DNA from: Bacillus weihaiensis
GTDB taxonomy: Bacteria; Bacillota; Bacilli; Bacillales; Bacillaceae
Direction of reading: 5' to 3'
Length of the DNA: 64,000 nt
Assembly (NCBI RefSeq): GCF_001889165.1
Contig: NZ_CP016020.1
Coordinates: 3,756,501-3,820,500, forward strand
Shown here: positions 26,450 through 35,623 of the stretch, piece by piece
How the letters are laid out: every line of letters begins with the position of its first letter
Position numbering within the stretch: position 1 is the first letter of the stretch
Notes under the pieces: model-generated
Told to the model about the DNA's origin: nothing
Seen by the model: only the letters and a program-made list of their open reading frames with translations
The model's database searches: none
Made by a program: the position numbers and the translations under genes

Positions 26450-27613
26450 TTATCTCGCTAGTTTATAAATCTCATAAATATCTTCAGCGCTTAGTTTGAC
26501 AAAGCTTCCTAGTGGGCCACGTTCGGTTGCTTTGGTTGCCATTTCCTTAAAGTGGGTTTCGTCGATATCGACTTCTTGAAGAGTTGTTGGCATACCGATC
26601 GATTGGAAGAACTCTTCCATTTTATGAATGCCAGCTAAGGCCGTTCTCTCTAAATCGTTAAGATCAATTTCTACGTCCCACACTCGGTTTGCAAATTGAA
26701 CAAATCTGTTTACGTCCTGTTTATACACATACTTCATCCACGCAGGGAAGATAATGGCAAGTCCAGCCCCATGCGCAAGATCATAGATTCCGCTTAACTC
26801 ATGCTCAATATTATGACTCGCCCAATCCCCAATACGTCCTGTATCTAACAAATCATTATGAGCAATTGTGCCAGACCACATAATCTCTGCTCTTGCGTCA
26901 TAGTTCGTTGGCTCCTCAAGAGCTTTATGTGCATTGTTAATAATCGTCTTAAGTGTTGCTTCACTTAAACGATCGGTTAATTCCACATTTTTCACATTTG
27001 TAAAATATCTTTCTAAAATATGTGCCATCATATCGGTTACACCACAAGCCGTTTGATAGGAAGGCAGCGTATATGTAAGAACAGGGTTCAATACAGCAAA
27101 CTGCGGTCTCATTGCAAGATGCCCAGTTGCTCTCTTATACCAACCATCTTCATTTGTAATAACAGTACCCGTGCTTGATTCACTTCCCGCTGCAGGAATC
27201 GTCACAACAACACCAATTGGCAGGCAATCTGTCACCGATGCCTTACCTGTAAAGAAATCCCACACATCACCATCATAGTTCACACCAGCAGCAATCGCTT
27301 TGGCAGAGTCAATGACACTTCCTCCCCCAACAGCAAGAATAAACTCAATATCCTGCTCCTTACAAAGAGAAATCCCCTCTCTCACCAGACTAAGCCTTGG
27401 ATTAGGCTTCACTCCGCCAAGCTCAAAAATCTCGATATTCTGCTCCTTTAAGGATTGAATAACGGTATCGTACAAGCCACTTTCTTTTATGCTCCCACCA
27501 CCATAATGTAAAAGAAGCTTTTTCCCAAACACAACAGACTCTTGACCGACTGTCTTTTCAGTATCTTGACCAAAAATGATTTTCGTTTTATTACTAAACG
27601 TAAAGTTTTGCAT
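26450..27613 (-). CDS. Iron-containing alcohol dehydrogenase, YugJ/butanol-dehydrogenase type
   Basis: A 387-residue group III alcohol dehydrogenase. It has the N-terminal pattern MQNFTFSNKTKIIFGQ, the nucleotide-binding GGGSVIDSAKAIAAG, the AAGSESSTGTVI segment and metal ligands in MAHILERYF, NIEHELSG and DLAHGAGLAI. Members reduce aldehydes such as butanal with NAD(P)H. It is a single gene. The long distance to neighbours and normal codon use suggest a stable chromosomal gene within an otherwise decayed stretch. Confidence 0.92.
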   Translation of the reverse strand: MQNFTFSNKTKIIFGQDTEKTVGQESVVFGKKLLLHYGGGSIKESGLYDTVIQSLKEQNIEIFELGGVKPNPRLSLVREGISLCKEQDIEFILAVGGGSVIDSAKAIAAGVNYDGDVWDFFTGKASVTDCLPIGVVVTIPAAGSESSTGTVITNEDGWYKRATGHLAMRPQFAVLNPVLTYTLPSYQTACGVTDMMAHILERYFTNVKNVELTDRLSEATLKTIINNAHKALEEPTNYDARAEIMWSGTIAHNDLLDTGRIGDWASHNIEHELSGIYDLAHGAGLAIIFPAWMKYVYKQDVNRFVQFANRVWDVEIDLNDLERTALAGIHKMEEFFQSIGMPTTLQEVDIDETHFKEMATKATERGPLGSFVKLSAEDIYEIYKLAR

Positions 27614-27820
27614 GTTTATCCCCTCCTGGTTTCGTCTCTATCTTACTCTCTTTCACTAAATGAAAGCAATTACATTGACTTAAAAACCAAGTGTACGTGA
27701 TAATGACGGGCCACTTTCGCTCTTCTCCAGGGTATTTTTTAAAAACAACTCTAGATAAGAAGCTAACACCTTCAATTTGTGATGGTCTCTTTATTTCAAG
27801 AGTACTATTTTAAAAACTAA

Positions 27821-27851
27821 AAAGGTTCATCCCCTTATGAGATGAACCTTT
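27821..27851 (-). terminator. Terminator of the methionine gamma-lyase gene
   Basis: AAAGGTTCATC / GATGAACCTTT perfect 11-bp stem, 9-base loop, followed on the minus strand by TTAGTTTTT, 5 bases past the stop. Confidence 0.85.
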
Positions 27852-27855
27852 CCTT

Positions 27856-29046
27856 CTATATACAATCCAATGCTTGCTCTAGATCCTGCCAAATATCTAC
27901 CCAGCTTTCAAGCCCTACCGATAATCGTAATAGCTCATTGGTTATTCCCATCTCTTTTCTTGCTTCCTCAGGGATTACCGAATGAGTCATAGAAGCCGGA
28001 TGTTGAATAAGTGTTTCGGCATCACCAAGACTTACAGCGATTGAAATAAGCTGAAGCTGATTTGCAAATTTCTTCGCATCCTCAAAGGTCCCTTTTAGCT
28101 CAAATGAAATAAGTCCCCCACCTTTTTTCATTTGCTTTTTCATTGATTCCGTTGCTGTATGCTTAGGGTCCCCAGGATACATGACCTTTTTTATTTTCGG
28201 ATGTGATTGGAGCCTTTCCACGATGTGCTCTGCATTTTCACAGTGACGATCCATCCTGATTGCTAATGTTTTTAACCCTCGAATAAGTAGCCATGCATCA
28301 AACGGAGATAGGACTCCTCCAATATCCTTTTGTGTCGTACTTTTGATTTCGCCTATCAGTTCTTCTCTTCCGACTGCAATGCCTGCAATGACATCACCAT
28401 GTCCGCCAATATATTTTGTTGCACTATGGATGACAAGATCACAGCCTAGCTGAAGAGGCTTTTGAAGATAAGGCGTTAAAAAGGTATTATCGACGACCAC
28501 CTTTATTCCTTTTTCCTTTGCAATCTGAGACACGACACTCAAATCCACACATTGCATGGTTGGATTAATAGGTGTCTCAATATAAATACAGGTCGTATTT
28601 GGCTGAATCATAGTAAGTATGTCTTCTTTGGAGGTTAAATCTGAAAAAGAGTGCTCAATATGATATTTCTCCTGCATCATGTCAAGTAATCCAAAAGTAC
28701 AGCCATATAGACCTCTTGAACATAAGATATGATCATGTGCCTTGGTTAAGCTGATTAGAACGGCAGAAACCGCAGCCATCCCAGATGAAAAGGCAAGGGC
28801 AGCCTCCCCCTGCTCTAGCTGTGCCATCCGCTCCTCTAAGACAGATACCGTGGGATTAGAAAGTCTTGAATAAATATATCCACTTTCTTCTCCGGCAAAT
28901 CGCTTTCCCCCTTGTTCAACCGAGGAAAATGTAAACGTTGACGACTGATAAATCGGCGGAGTTAAACTATCAAAATGCTCCTTTGACTCATACCCCGAAT
29001 GAATAGCCTTCGTCTCAAAACTATAACCGTTCTCTTCCCTCATCAT
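27856..29046 (-). CDS. megL: Methionine gamma-lyase
   Basis: A 396-residue PLP enzyme of the Cys/Met metabolism family that cleaves methionine to methanethiol, ammonia and 2-oxobutyrate. Known active-site residues of the Pseudomonas enzyme fall at identical numbers: Tyr59 and Arg61 in YIYSR, Tyr114 and Cys116 in LYGCTF, and the PLP lysine Lys211 in HSATKYIGGHGD. Cys116 separates this enzyme from cystathionine gamma-lyases and synthases. It is a single gene with its own terminator; no SAM riboswitch is visible upstream. Confidence 0.9.
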   Translation of the reverse strand: MMREENGYSFETKAIHSGYESKEHFDSLTPPIYQSSTFTFSSVEQGGKRFAGEESGYIYSRLSNPTVSVLEERMAQLEQGEAALAFSSGMAAVSAVLISLTKAHDHILCSRGLYGCTFGLLDMMQEKYHIEHSFSDLTSKEDILTMIQPNTTCIYIETPINPTMQCVDLSVVSQIAKEKGIKVVVDNTFLTPYLQKPLQLGCDLVIHSATKYIGGHGDVIAGIAVGREELIGEIKSTTQKDIGGVLSPFDAWLLIRGLKTLAIRMDRHCENAEHIVERLQSHPKIKKVMYPGDPKHTATESMKKQMKKGGGLISFELKGTFEDAKKFANQLQLISIAVSLGDAETLIQHPASMTHSVIPEEARKEMGITNELLRLSVGLESWVDIWQDLEQALDCI

Positions 29047-29114
29047 CTCTCCCCCTCATTTCCATAAAAACCAATTTACACCCTTCACATAGTATATTAC
29101 CATTATTTTGTATG

Positions 29115-29174
29115 GGTTCCTGTCACTTCCCGAGATTTGTCGAAAATCGACATAAACCGGGAAGTGCAGACACC
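29115..29174. repeat. Compound palindrome of the GGTGCC family, copy 6
   Basis: GGTTCCTGT, then CACTTCCCG (29124-29132) pairing with CGGGAAGTG (29158-29166), with an inner TGTCGA (29138-29143) / TCGACA (29147-29152) pair and AC-rich outer flank. It forms a long nested hairpin directly upstream of dinB, between divergent genes. Confidence 0.75.
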
Positions 29175-29197
29175 GACTAAGCAAAGGAGTGAACAGG

Positions 29198-29662
29198 ATG
29201 AGCGAGACGCTTTTTTCAGAAATGAGGTTCATACGTCAAACAACCTTTCATTTAGTAAGAGATTTATCAGAGAGGCAAATGGGTAAAATTCCAGATGGCT
29301 TTCCGCATAATATTCATTGGAATTTAGGTCATATTTATGTAGTTGGCGAACGGTTTTACGGGCGAATGACAAACTCAGAGCCCTACTTTCCCCAATCCAT
29401 CTGGACCTACTTTAATCCAGGAACAGCACCAAGTAACTGGGATGCAGCTGTGCCAAGTATCGAAGAGATTATTAGCCTGTTAAAAGATCAACTCGACCGC
29501 TATGTTTCTGTCATCCCTGATAATCTAGCTGAACCGGTAAACAATCCTTACACCACATCATCTGGCTATACGTTAAACACCGGAATCGAATTTTACCGTT
29601 TCTCCTTCTATCATGAAGGAATGCATATTGGTATCATTAAATCTCTTAAAAAATTTGTTTAA
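29198..29662 (+). CDS. DinB-family four-helix metalloprotein
   Basis: A 154-residue cytosolic protein of the DinB/YfiT group. Metal-binding histidines typical of the fold appear in NLGHIY and in YHEGMHIG near the C-terminus. Family members are often thiol-dependent transferases or remain uncharacterised. The start is set at 29198 because AAAGGAG precedes it by 8 bases; the frame opens at 29189 with GTG. It is preceded by the compound palindrome at 29115-29174. Confidence 0.85.
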   Translation: MSETLFSEMRFIRQTTFHLVRDLSERQMGKIPDGFPHNIHWNLGHIYVVGERFYGRMTNSEPYFPQSIWTYFNPGTAPSNWDAAVPSIEEIISLLKDQLDRYVSVIPDNLAEPVNNPYTTSSGYTLNTGIEFYRFSFYHEGMHIGIIKSLKKFV

Positions 29663-29820
29663 ACAATCTACCAGTATAGTAGCTTTGAAAACGGCAAAAC
29701 TCTAGTTTTACCGACTTATGAAAAAACAGAAAAGAGACTGGGATAAAACAAAGAGCCAGGCCCCCTCCAATCGAATCAATTATATACATTTGAGAAATCT
29801 GCATATCGTTGATCCGACAA

Positions 29821-29833
29821 GGTGCCCGGCACT
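29821..29833. repeat. GGTGCC-type palindrome, copy 7
   Basis: GGTGCCCGGCACT, 30 bases past the ogt stop and between the convergent dinB and ogt genes. Confidence 0.55.
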
Positions 29834-29862
29834 TCTTTTAAAGCCTTCTATTTCTTTACCAA

Positions 29863-30330
29863 TCACTTAGCCAAAACCCCTTGTTCATGCGCTAATAACC
29901 ATTTCTTTCGATCAATTCCACCAGCATAGCCAGTTAAACTCTTATTTGAGCCTACTACTCGGTGACATGGAATCACAATACTAATCTTATTCTTACTATT
30001 AGCATTTCCTATCGCCCTTGTCGCCTTCTCATTTCCAATCAGTATCGCTTGCTGCTTATAAGACTTTGTTTCTCCATAAGGAATCTTTCGTAACGCATTC
30101 CACGCATTTTTTTGAAATTCTGTTCCTTCTACATGACAAGGAAGATCAAAATCTTTACGAACCCCTTTAAAATATTCATCAAACTGCTGAATCGCTCTTT
30201 CCAAAATCTCTACAGTATCCTGTCTATCAGCTTCTTTCTCTACGAAGGTAGCAGAAAGAACTGCATCATCTGTTGTCATGATTTCTACTAGACCAATTGG
30301 TGAATGATAATACCCAACATACGTTTCCAC
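29863..30330 (-). CDS. ogt: Methylated-DNA--[protein]-cysteine S-methyltransferase
   Basis: A 155-residue suicide repair enzyme that moves the methyl group from O6-methylguanine to its own cysteine. The acceptor is Cys122 in IVIPCHRVVGSNKSLTGYAGG. The N-terminal half has the short YYHSPIGLVEI start, and FQKNAWNALRKIPYGETKSY is the helix-turn-helix that contacts DNA. Single gene. Confidence 0.94.
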   Translation of the reverse strand: METYVGYYHSPIGLVEIMTTDDAVLSATFVEKEADRQDTVEILERAIQQFDEYFKGVRKDFDLPCHVEGTEFQKNAWNALRKIPYGETKSYKQQAILIGNEKATRAIGNANSKNKISIVIPCHRVVGSNKSLTGYAGGIDRKKWLLAHEQGVLAK

Positions 30331-30520
30331 TAATCTATCTCCTCCACTTCACGACTTATCTCTTTTATATTCTAGGCTCTCTTTACACAAATAACAACAC
30401 ACTAAAACCTTGTTTTGTTCCATTATTCAGCCCTGAAAATTATTTTCCTTAGAGCTAGCAATAAAGATTCATTGAAGCTTCGTAAACATTGACATCTTGT
30501 TAGGGAGATAATAGCTGCTC

Positions 30521-30976
30521 TTAATTTAAGTGCTTTCTTGAATATACATTTTTAAAGCGTTCACATACAACTAACATATCTGGTGAAAAATCAATTTTGT
30601 ACTCTTTTAATAATTCGGTAAAGAACTTTTCGTGCGCATCCCACCAAAAACGATAATCCCCTTCACCTTCCGCTAAAGCAAATTCCTCAGATACCTCATT
30701 CATAGGAATAACTTCAACAGATTGAATTTGAATGACAGCAACGGGATTTTCCTTACCATCTAAAACTATATTATATTCGCCCACTTTAGGTAGAGTTTCA
30801 TTCTCTAGCTCATAAAACAAGAAACCTGAAGTCGTCGCTGACTTCTTTCCCTCGACAACTAAATTGGCTAACAAATCAGCTGAAGCTCCGAATTGAAATG
30901 CCTCTTTATAATGAATCTCTTGTTTATGATTAGTTAAACAATACTCATTCCAAAATTGTTGTACCTTACTATTCAT
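30521..30976 (-). CDS. ASCH-domain protein
   Basis: A 151-residue cytosolic protein with the ASCH fold, related to PUA and probably RNA-binding: EGKKSATTSG, LPKVGEYNIVLDGKENPVAVIQIQSVEV, FALAEGEGDYRFWWDAHEKFF. The start at 30976 is preferred (AAAGGAGG upstream) over an in-frame TTG at 30985. Physiological role unknown. It begins a run of small minus-strand genes. Confidence 0.85.
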   Translation of the reverse strand: MNSKVQQFWNEYCLTNHKQEIHYKEAFQFGASADLLANLVVEGKKSATTSGFLFYELENETLPKVGEYNIVLDGKENPVAVIQIQSVEVIPMNEVSEEFALAEGEGDYRFWWDAHEKFFTELLKEYKIDFSPDMLVVCERFKNVYSRKHLN

Positions 30977-31043
30977 ACAAAACAAAGCCTCCTTTACTAA
31001 TTCTTATTTCATTATCCTGCACTTTGGTTCACTAACGAAAAAA

Positions 31044-31060
31044 AACTGCCTCAGACAGCT
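31044..31060 (-). terminator. Short hairpin with T8 tract
   Basis: Minus-strand CTGTC-TGA-GGCAG (one wobble) followed by TTTTTTTT, 38 bases past the 104-residue protein stop. Confidence 0.6.
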
Positions 31061-31097
31061 TGAACTTGAAGTCTTGCTACCCGTTACTTCTATAAAG

Positions 31098-31412
31098 TTA
31101 ATTCATTTGGGCTTGCTTATTTTCAGACTCCCATCTAACAAAAACCCACTCTTCCATCGTAGTGTTTGTTAGTGGTCCTGGATGGTAGAGATATTCTTCC
31201 TCCACCTTAATTATATTCGGCAAATCAGCTATAACTTCTGTACATGCAACACTTAACACTTCTTTTTCTTCTTCTGTTGGCTGTGTATCAAAGAAAGCCT
31301 GCCATATCAGCAAATCATTAGTTACTTTAACTCTTAATCCTTTTAGGTTTTTAGGAATTGCACCGAATAAAGCTCGGTGTAAACTAAGCAATAACGAACT
31401 CTTCACTGTCAA
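31098..31412 (-). CDS. Small soluble protein of unknown function
   Basis: A 104-residue cytosolic protein (KSSLLLSLHRALFGAIPKNLKGLRVKV, LSVACTEVIADLP, EEWVFVRWE). Its pattern of an N-terminal RALxG helix, a central FxDxxPTEEE strand and a terminal WVFxRxE strand resembles a widespread set of small Firmicute proteins, some of which sit beside polymorphic toxins. No toxin is adjacent here. The function is not known. Confidence 0.6.
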   Translation of the reverse strand: MTVKSSLLLSLHRALFGAIPKNLKGLRVKVTNDLLIWQAFFDTQPTEEEKEVLSVACTEVIADLPNIIKVEEEYLYHPGPLTNTTMEEWVFVRWESENKQAQMN

Positions 31413-31521
31413 ACTCCCTTTCCTTTCTTTAAGTCATCTGCACCGTTAATGAAAAATGCGACTCCTACCTGTTAAACTATAAAACCTGTTAATTTAAGTG
31501 AATTGAGTCACATACTTTACA

Positions 31522-32079
31522 TTATAATATCCTACTAAAAGCATTTGGATAATCAACAACTAAACCATTTGAATCGACACAAATGATTGTTTCATAATCA
31601 TAACAACGATATTTAAAATATTTTAATTCCCCTTCTTTACGGATGTATTGATATGTTTGGGGTACTTTTTTTGTTTCTAAAGATGGAACTGATATATAGA
31701 CCATATGAAAGTGTTCTATCTGATTAATACTCCAATTAATTCTATTAATAGGTAAAGAATTAGAAAAAGGAGTAGCAGAAATATCTATGTCAATCGCACC
31801 TTTAAGATTGTAAATGGATTCTCCATCAGTATTAAACCAGTTTCCATCTCCATCAGTATGTAATTCAATGCTGTCAATGTTATCAACATTGATACTAAAC
31901 CTCTTTGTTCGCCAATGTTCATCTAATTCAACGTAATAATTCACATTATGAGCATTGGTCTTTTTTTCATCTACATATATAACTGTACTTTGAATAACGA
32001 GGTTTTCGGATTTATTCTCTAATTTAAGGTACTCGCAACCATATAGTTCTTCGTTATGCCATACTACCTTTACAACCAT
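31522..32079 (-). CDS. Putative glycolipid-binding domain protein (PF06475 type)
   Basis: A 185-residue protein matching the glycolipid-binding family along its length: the N-terminal VVWHNEELYGCEYLKL, VNYYVELDEHWRTKRFSI, the core IDIDISATPFSNSLPINR, VYISVPSLETKKVPQTYQYI and the C-terminal VVDYPNAFSRIL. The structural family is a two-lobed beta-barrel related to lipoprotein carriers; its biological role is unknown. It is a single gene within the AT-rich accessory stretch. Confidence 0.85.
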   Translation of the reverse strand: MVVKVVWHNEELYGCEYLKLENKSENLVIQSTVIYVDEKKTNAHNVNYYVELDEHWRTKRFSINVDNIDSIELHTDGDGNWFNTDGESIYNLKGAIDIDISATPFSNSLPINRINWSINQIEHFHMVYISVPSLETKKVPQTYQYIRKEGELKYFKYRCYDYETIICVDSNGLVVDYPNAFSRIL

Positions 32080-32195
32080 ATACGCTCCCCCAATTATTTC
32101 TAAACAATTTTAATATCACAACTCGAGTATTGAAGTAAACTACTTCGTTAGTCAAATAACTTCAACGCATATTTATCTTGAACAAGGTATTTTGT

Positions 32196-32582
32196 CTACC
32201 CTTCAACGATTGCAAGATATTTTTTGATTGTTCCATCAGATTCAACAATTAAAATATCTCCTCTTTCTTTGGTGGAAAAAATCTTTGCACCAACAGGCAG
32301 TTTATTAGACATCTCGTCTTTAAATTCTGTATTTGCATCGTTTTTTGTTTTTATTTCACCGATTTGAACATCTTTTGTTAAAGACAATTCCTCAACCCAA
32401 TCAATATTAGCTTTGTAGACCACTCCTTCATACTGAAAAACATCTGCATCAGAATCCAATGTTAAAACTTCCTCGGCATCAATACTATCGATTGTTACTG
32501 TGGTTGCTTCCCCTTCAATTGAACATCCGTTAATAATAACTAATGCTAATACAATGAGGACATAAAATAACTTTTCAACCAA
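32196..32582 (-). CDS. Small lipoprotein of unknown function
   Basis: A 128-residue lipoprotein with lipobox VIINGC (Cys20). The mature part is a compact domain (VFQYEGVVYKANIDWVEELSLTKDVQIGEIK, KLPVGAKIFSTKERGDILIVESDGTIKKYLAIVEG, given here in pieces) of a kind common as an uncharacterised lipoprotein in Bacillus. It is probably anchored on the outer face of the membrane. Confidence 0.7.
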   Translation of the reverse strand: MVEKLFYVLIVLALVIINGCSIEGEATTVTIDSIDAEEVLTLDSDADVFQYEGVVYKANIDWVEELSLTKDVQIGEIKTKNDANTEFKDEMSNKLPVGAKIFSTKERGDILIVESDGTIKKYLAIVEG

Positions 32583-32653
32583 TGTAATAAGCCCCTTTTT
32601 ATATATAGTTGGAAAAACTCTATCCTAAGTTTCTTCTTCCACTATCCTTCCCG

Positions 32654-32868
32654 TTAGCGCAATTTATCCAACCAAACTAATAACCATTCGTGTGGCATTA
32701 TAACTGTGGTTAAATCGATTGTATCTAGTTCGTTGTGATCATATGTATTTACTAAAAACAATTCCCATTGTGTATCAATTTCTTCTGCAATTTTAAGTCC
32801 CAGATTATTAGCCTTCTTCTAGCTCTAATTACATCGAGTTCTTTAAACATCTTTATTCTCTCTGGCAT
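32654..32868 (-). pseudogene. Frameshifted small ORF
   Basis: ATG at 32868 reads MPERIKMFKELDVIRA. One base out of frame the sequence continues KKANNLGLKIAEEIDTQWEL...NTYDHNELDTIDLTTVIMPHEW to a stop at 32654. The two parts join near 32820 if one base is restored. Unrecognised family. Confidence 0.4.
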
Positions 32869-32889
32869 CCGTTATTTGAATAATTTATG

Positions 32890-33405
32890 TTAGTCTTTAA
32901 CACTTACTTCAAATGTCTTACCATCAAGTTCTAACTCAACATGGTTCCAACTCAAAAACTCTTCACAGGAAATTGATAGTTTATTGTTAGACCACTTATG
33001 AAACTTAATCAGATCCATTTTTATAGGACTAACCACATGTTTCCTTTCAGTTAAAGTTGATTTTATAATTTTAATCTCATAATAATCAGCTAGTATGAAA
33101 TCCCCCGAAGGGCTTACTGTTAAACTTTGATATTGGGGCTGGTACTCATATTCAGTTAATTCTCCACTGATACAATCAAGGTTAAACAGATAATCCGAAG
33201 TAAGGACAAGAACACAGCTATGCTTTTTTGATACTGCAACTTCTCGTGGAAAGCCTCGAAAATTTCCGCACCATTCAGTTAAATCATTATTTGAGAATTT
33301 TATCCAAGTCCAATCTTGAGAGGTCCATTTATTCGGAATATCATAAATCTTTTCTGTGAATTCTCCTGAATATGGCTGGGTTATTATCTCTGCTTTGATT
33401 ATCAT
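32890..33405 (-). CDS. Uncharacterised soluble protein
   Basis: A 171-residue cytosolic protein with beta-propeller-like strands (FRGFPREVAVSKKHSCVLVLTSDYLFNLD, YQSLTVSPSGDFILADYYEIKII). No signal peptide. The start at 33405 is preferred because GGAGG sits 8 bases before it, inside the first codons of the longer frame to 33420. No family assignment was possible. Its neighbourhood of small soluble and membrane proteins resembles immunity-gene clusters, but nothing direct supports that role. Confidence 0.6.
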   Translation of the reverse strand: MIIKAEIITQPYSGEFTEKIYDIPNKWTSQDWTWIKFSNNDLTEWCGNFRGFPREVAVSKKHSCVLVLTSDYLFNLDCISGELTEYEYQPQYQSLTVSPSGDFILADYYEIKIIKSTLTERKHVVSPIKMDLIKFHKWSNNKLSISCEEFLSWNHVELELDGKTFEVSVKD

Positions 33406-33508
33406 TCGTTTATCCTCCATAAAATACCTTCTTGTACTCTAATGTCCAATAGTGAAATAAGCGATTCTGCTTGTTACAGAAACGCTCTCCGTTACTTTAA
33501 TTAGTAAT

Positions 33509-33829
33509 TCAACCCTTCGCAATTTTTATCTCAACTAAAATAAAAATAAGAATTATCGACACTCCAAGCGTAGTGAAATTCATAATTGTATTTTTAAAAA
33601 TGAATGAAAATATAAGCATAATTATCCCGAAAATCATCAATAAACGACTGCAAAATTTATTTGCTTTAACCCAATTTTCTATATTTCTCATTGAACTCGA
33701 TGTTCTATACCCATAGATATTGTTTATCTCTCTTGGCGGAAAGAAATATAATATCATGCCTGCTATGAAAAAAACGGCTCCCATTACTGCTCCCATTACT
33801 ACCCCTTCATTCAAGGTATATCCTCCCAC
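33509..33829 (-). CDS. SdpI/YhfL-family membrane protein
   Basis: A 106-residue protein with three hydrophobic helices and the family signature PPREINNIYGYRTSSSMRN between helices 1 and 2. SdpI of B. subtilis protects against the SdpC killing peptide and acts as a signalling receptor; most short homologues are uncharacterised. No sdpC or sdpR partner is visible nearby. Confidence 0.8.
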   Translation of the reverse strand: MGGYTLNEGVVMGAVMGAVFFIAGMILYFFPPREINNIYGYRTSSSMRNIENWVKANKFCSRLLMIFGIIMLIFSFIFKNTIMNFTTLGVSIILIFILVEIKIAKG

Positions 33830-34468
33830 GCATGTATTGAATATTTACGAATAACCAAAGATAAAGGTTCCATAAAATATTTACAATTTGCTTGTAGCCT
33901 TCCTTCACTAAACTGACCTTTAGTTTAAGTGAAATATTTCATAATATTACAATTATTCATACTAGTGTTATACCAAAAAATAACAGATGACAGTCCTGAT
34001 TTTCCAAAAATCATTCCATCATTGCTGCGCAGTAAGAGTCTACTACGTAACAAAAGAGTCACTTCACAATCTGCCCTTAACTTAAAACAAGCACCTTCCT
34101 TGTTCCAAAAAATGCTTTGTTTGTGGAAGATTACAATTATACTAAAGAAATTATTAGGTTAAGTGCATAGCACAAATGAAGAAGACAAGCTAAAAAATCC
34201 AGCCTATGTTAAGACTGAATTTTTTTCTCTAGGCTATTTATTTTGTGTCATGTTTACCTGTCTTCTCGCTTAACTAAAATCATACAGTCAACCTTCTTAG
34301 ATAGTAGATTTGAACATCTACCTGTTGACTTCTCTCAATAGTATCAAGTCTATGTAAAACTTCTTTAAATTGTAGATCGACATTATCAAACCATTTTTAG
34401 ATGATTTTTAACAATTGGTCATTACCCATTAATCACCTCGTTAATTCATATTAAAGGAAAGCTACCCA
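33830..34468. other. Long stretch without a supported gene
   Basis: 639 AT-rich bases. A 77-codon plus-strand ORF (33929-34162) has no ribosome site, odd composition and no family features, so it is not called. No terminator, repeat or RNA signature stands out. It is likely decayed coding sequence. Confidence 0.5.
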
Positions 34469-34753
34469 TTAAGAAATATTTTTAAGCCAAGTCATTATAC
34501 GAACAACTTGAAATGGTTCAAACCAAGTTAGTAAAAATAAAATGATAAAAAATGAGGCGATTGATATGAATTTTATTTTCCCATCTTCCTTTTTCGTAAT
34601 AGCAATAAAGCTAAGGATGAATCCGATTAATAAAAAGATACCCGCTATAAGTGCAATTGGTTCGAAATAAACCTCTAATAGCATGTTTAAGCCAAAAGAT
34701 AATAAACTTAAAAATATAAAGATTATTGACCATATACTAAATAGTTTCATCAT
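34469..34753 (-). CDS. Small three-helix membrane protein
   Basis: A 94-residue protein, almost wholly hydrophobic, with three predicted helices (IWSIIFIFLSLLSFGLNML, IALIAGIFLLIGFILSFIAI, ISIASFFIILFLLTWF) and the charged loop KKEDGKIKF. No family is recognised. Confidence 0.55.
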   Translation of the reverse strand: MMKLFSIWSIIFIFLSLLSFGLNMLLEVYFEPIALIAGIFLLIGFILSFIAITKKEDGKIKFISIASFFIILFLLTWFEPFQVVRIMTWLKNIS

Positions 34754-35141
34754 ACTACCGTCCTTAAATTGATTTTAACTTCCTCAATCTTTGCCCAATT
34801 GTTTGATTTTCTTTCTTCATAAACCTATAATTATTTTAACATAAATATCCATTTATAACATTCAACAGTTTGTTTTTACATCATAAAAAGCGCACATCCT
34901 TATTAAAAACAGCGACTCCTTCGGCCATATTAAATTGTATTGTCAATAACATCTCTCCATTCTTATAGTGTTGTTTTGTTCCCAACTATTATTGCTAATC
35001 ATGCCAATGTTTTTGTCCATCTATATACAGATACGAAGATTCTGTATAATCCCCTTTCTTTTCTGTAATCACTTTTATGAATGTAGAATTACGTATTTCG
35101 TGTGATCTATTAGTTATAAATACATCCATTTTTGTGTAGAT
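34754..35141. other. Stretch without a supported gene
   Basis: 388 AT-rich bases. It contains an AAAAAGCGC tract near 34885, one of several such words in this region, and no convincing ORF. Confidence 0.45.
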
Positions 35142-35399
35142 TTGACCAAACATTTCTTCAAAATGTTAAAAAAAGGATGTTACCTCGTTTTATCACCTGT
35201 TTGTTTGTTAATCACTTTTCATCCCCAAAACTTTGTACCGACCACCGAACACCCTAAATTAATAGGAACGAGTTTCCAACTTGCAACAAAAAATTCGCAC
35301 TCTCTTTATGAACAATTTGGCTTTAAACCATTAGGGCAAATTGAAAATAGAATGGCTAGACATCTTGATTGGAAAACTGTATATGAAGTCATAAGATAA
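35142..35399 (+). pseudogene. C-terminal fragment of a GNAT acetyltransferase
   Basis: The last 45 codons read EHPKLIGTSFQLATKNSHSL followed by YEQFGFKPLGQIENRMARHL, which matches the C-terminal end (motif B and beyond) of small GNAT N-acetyltransferases. The first 40 codons do not fit the family. The acetyl-CoA-binding motif A is missing, so the gene is a non-functional remnant. Confidence 0.7.
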
Positions 35400-35432
35400 A
35401 CAAATATCATCCTAGCGATATTAAACATACAA

Positions 35433-35470
35433 AGCGCGATTCTTGAACAAGGATGAGCGCTCTTCTTTTT
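35433..35470 (+). terminator. AGCGC hairpin with T-tract
   Basis: AGCGC-GATTCTT / AAGGAT-GAGCGCT imperfect stem around CTTGAACAAG, followed by CTTCTTTTTCTT. Related short elements recur nearby (32.18, 36.06, 36.39 and 36.73 kb). Confidence 0.55.
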
Positions 35471-35623
35471 CTTGAATAATGGGTAGCGCTGATCTTATTT
35501 TAGGGCAGGGCAAATAGAGAAAGCCTTCAAACTTAAATTTGGATATTTATGTTAAGATGTAATGAGGTTACGATAAATTAGAATTTTTTATAGGGTATCT
35601 TAAAAGAAGAAGGGAGATTAGAT

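Noticed and set aside
29047-29197. SAM riboswitch (S-box) upstream of methionine gamma-lyase
   Set aside because: The region is too short and lacks the conserved S-box helices; only the compound palindrome is seen.
33929-34162. 77-codon plus-strand ORF
   Set aside because: No ribosome site, unlikely composition and no recognisable domain; it lies in apparently decayed sequence.
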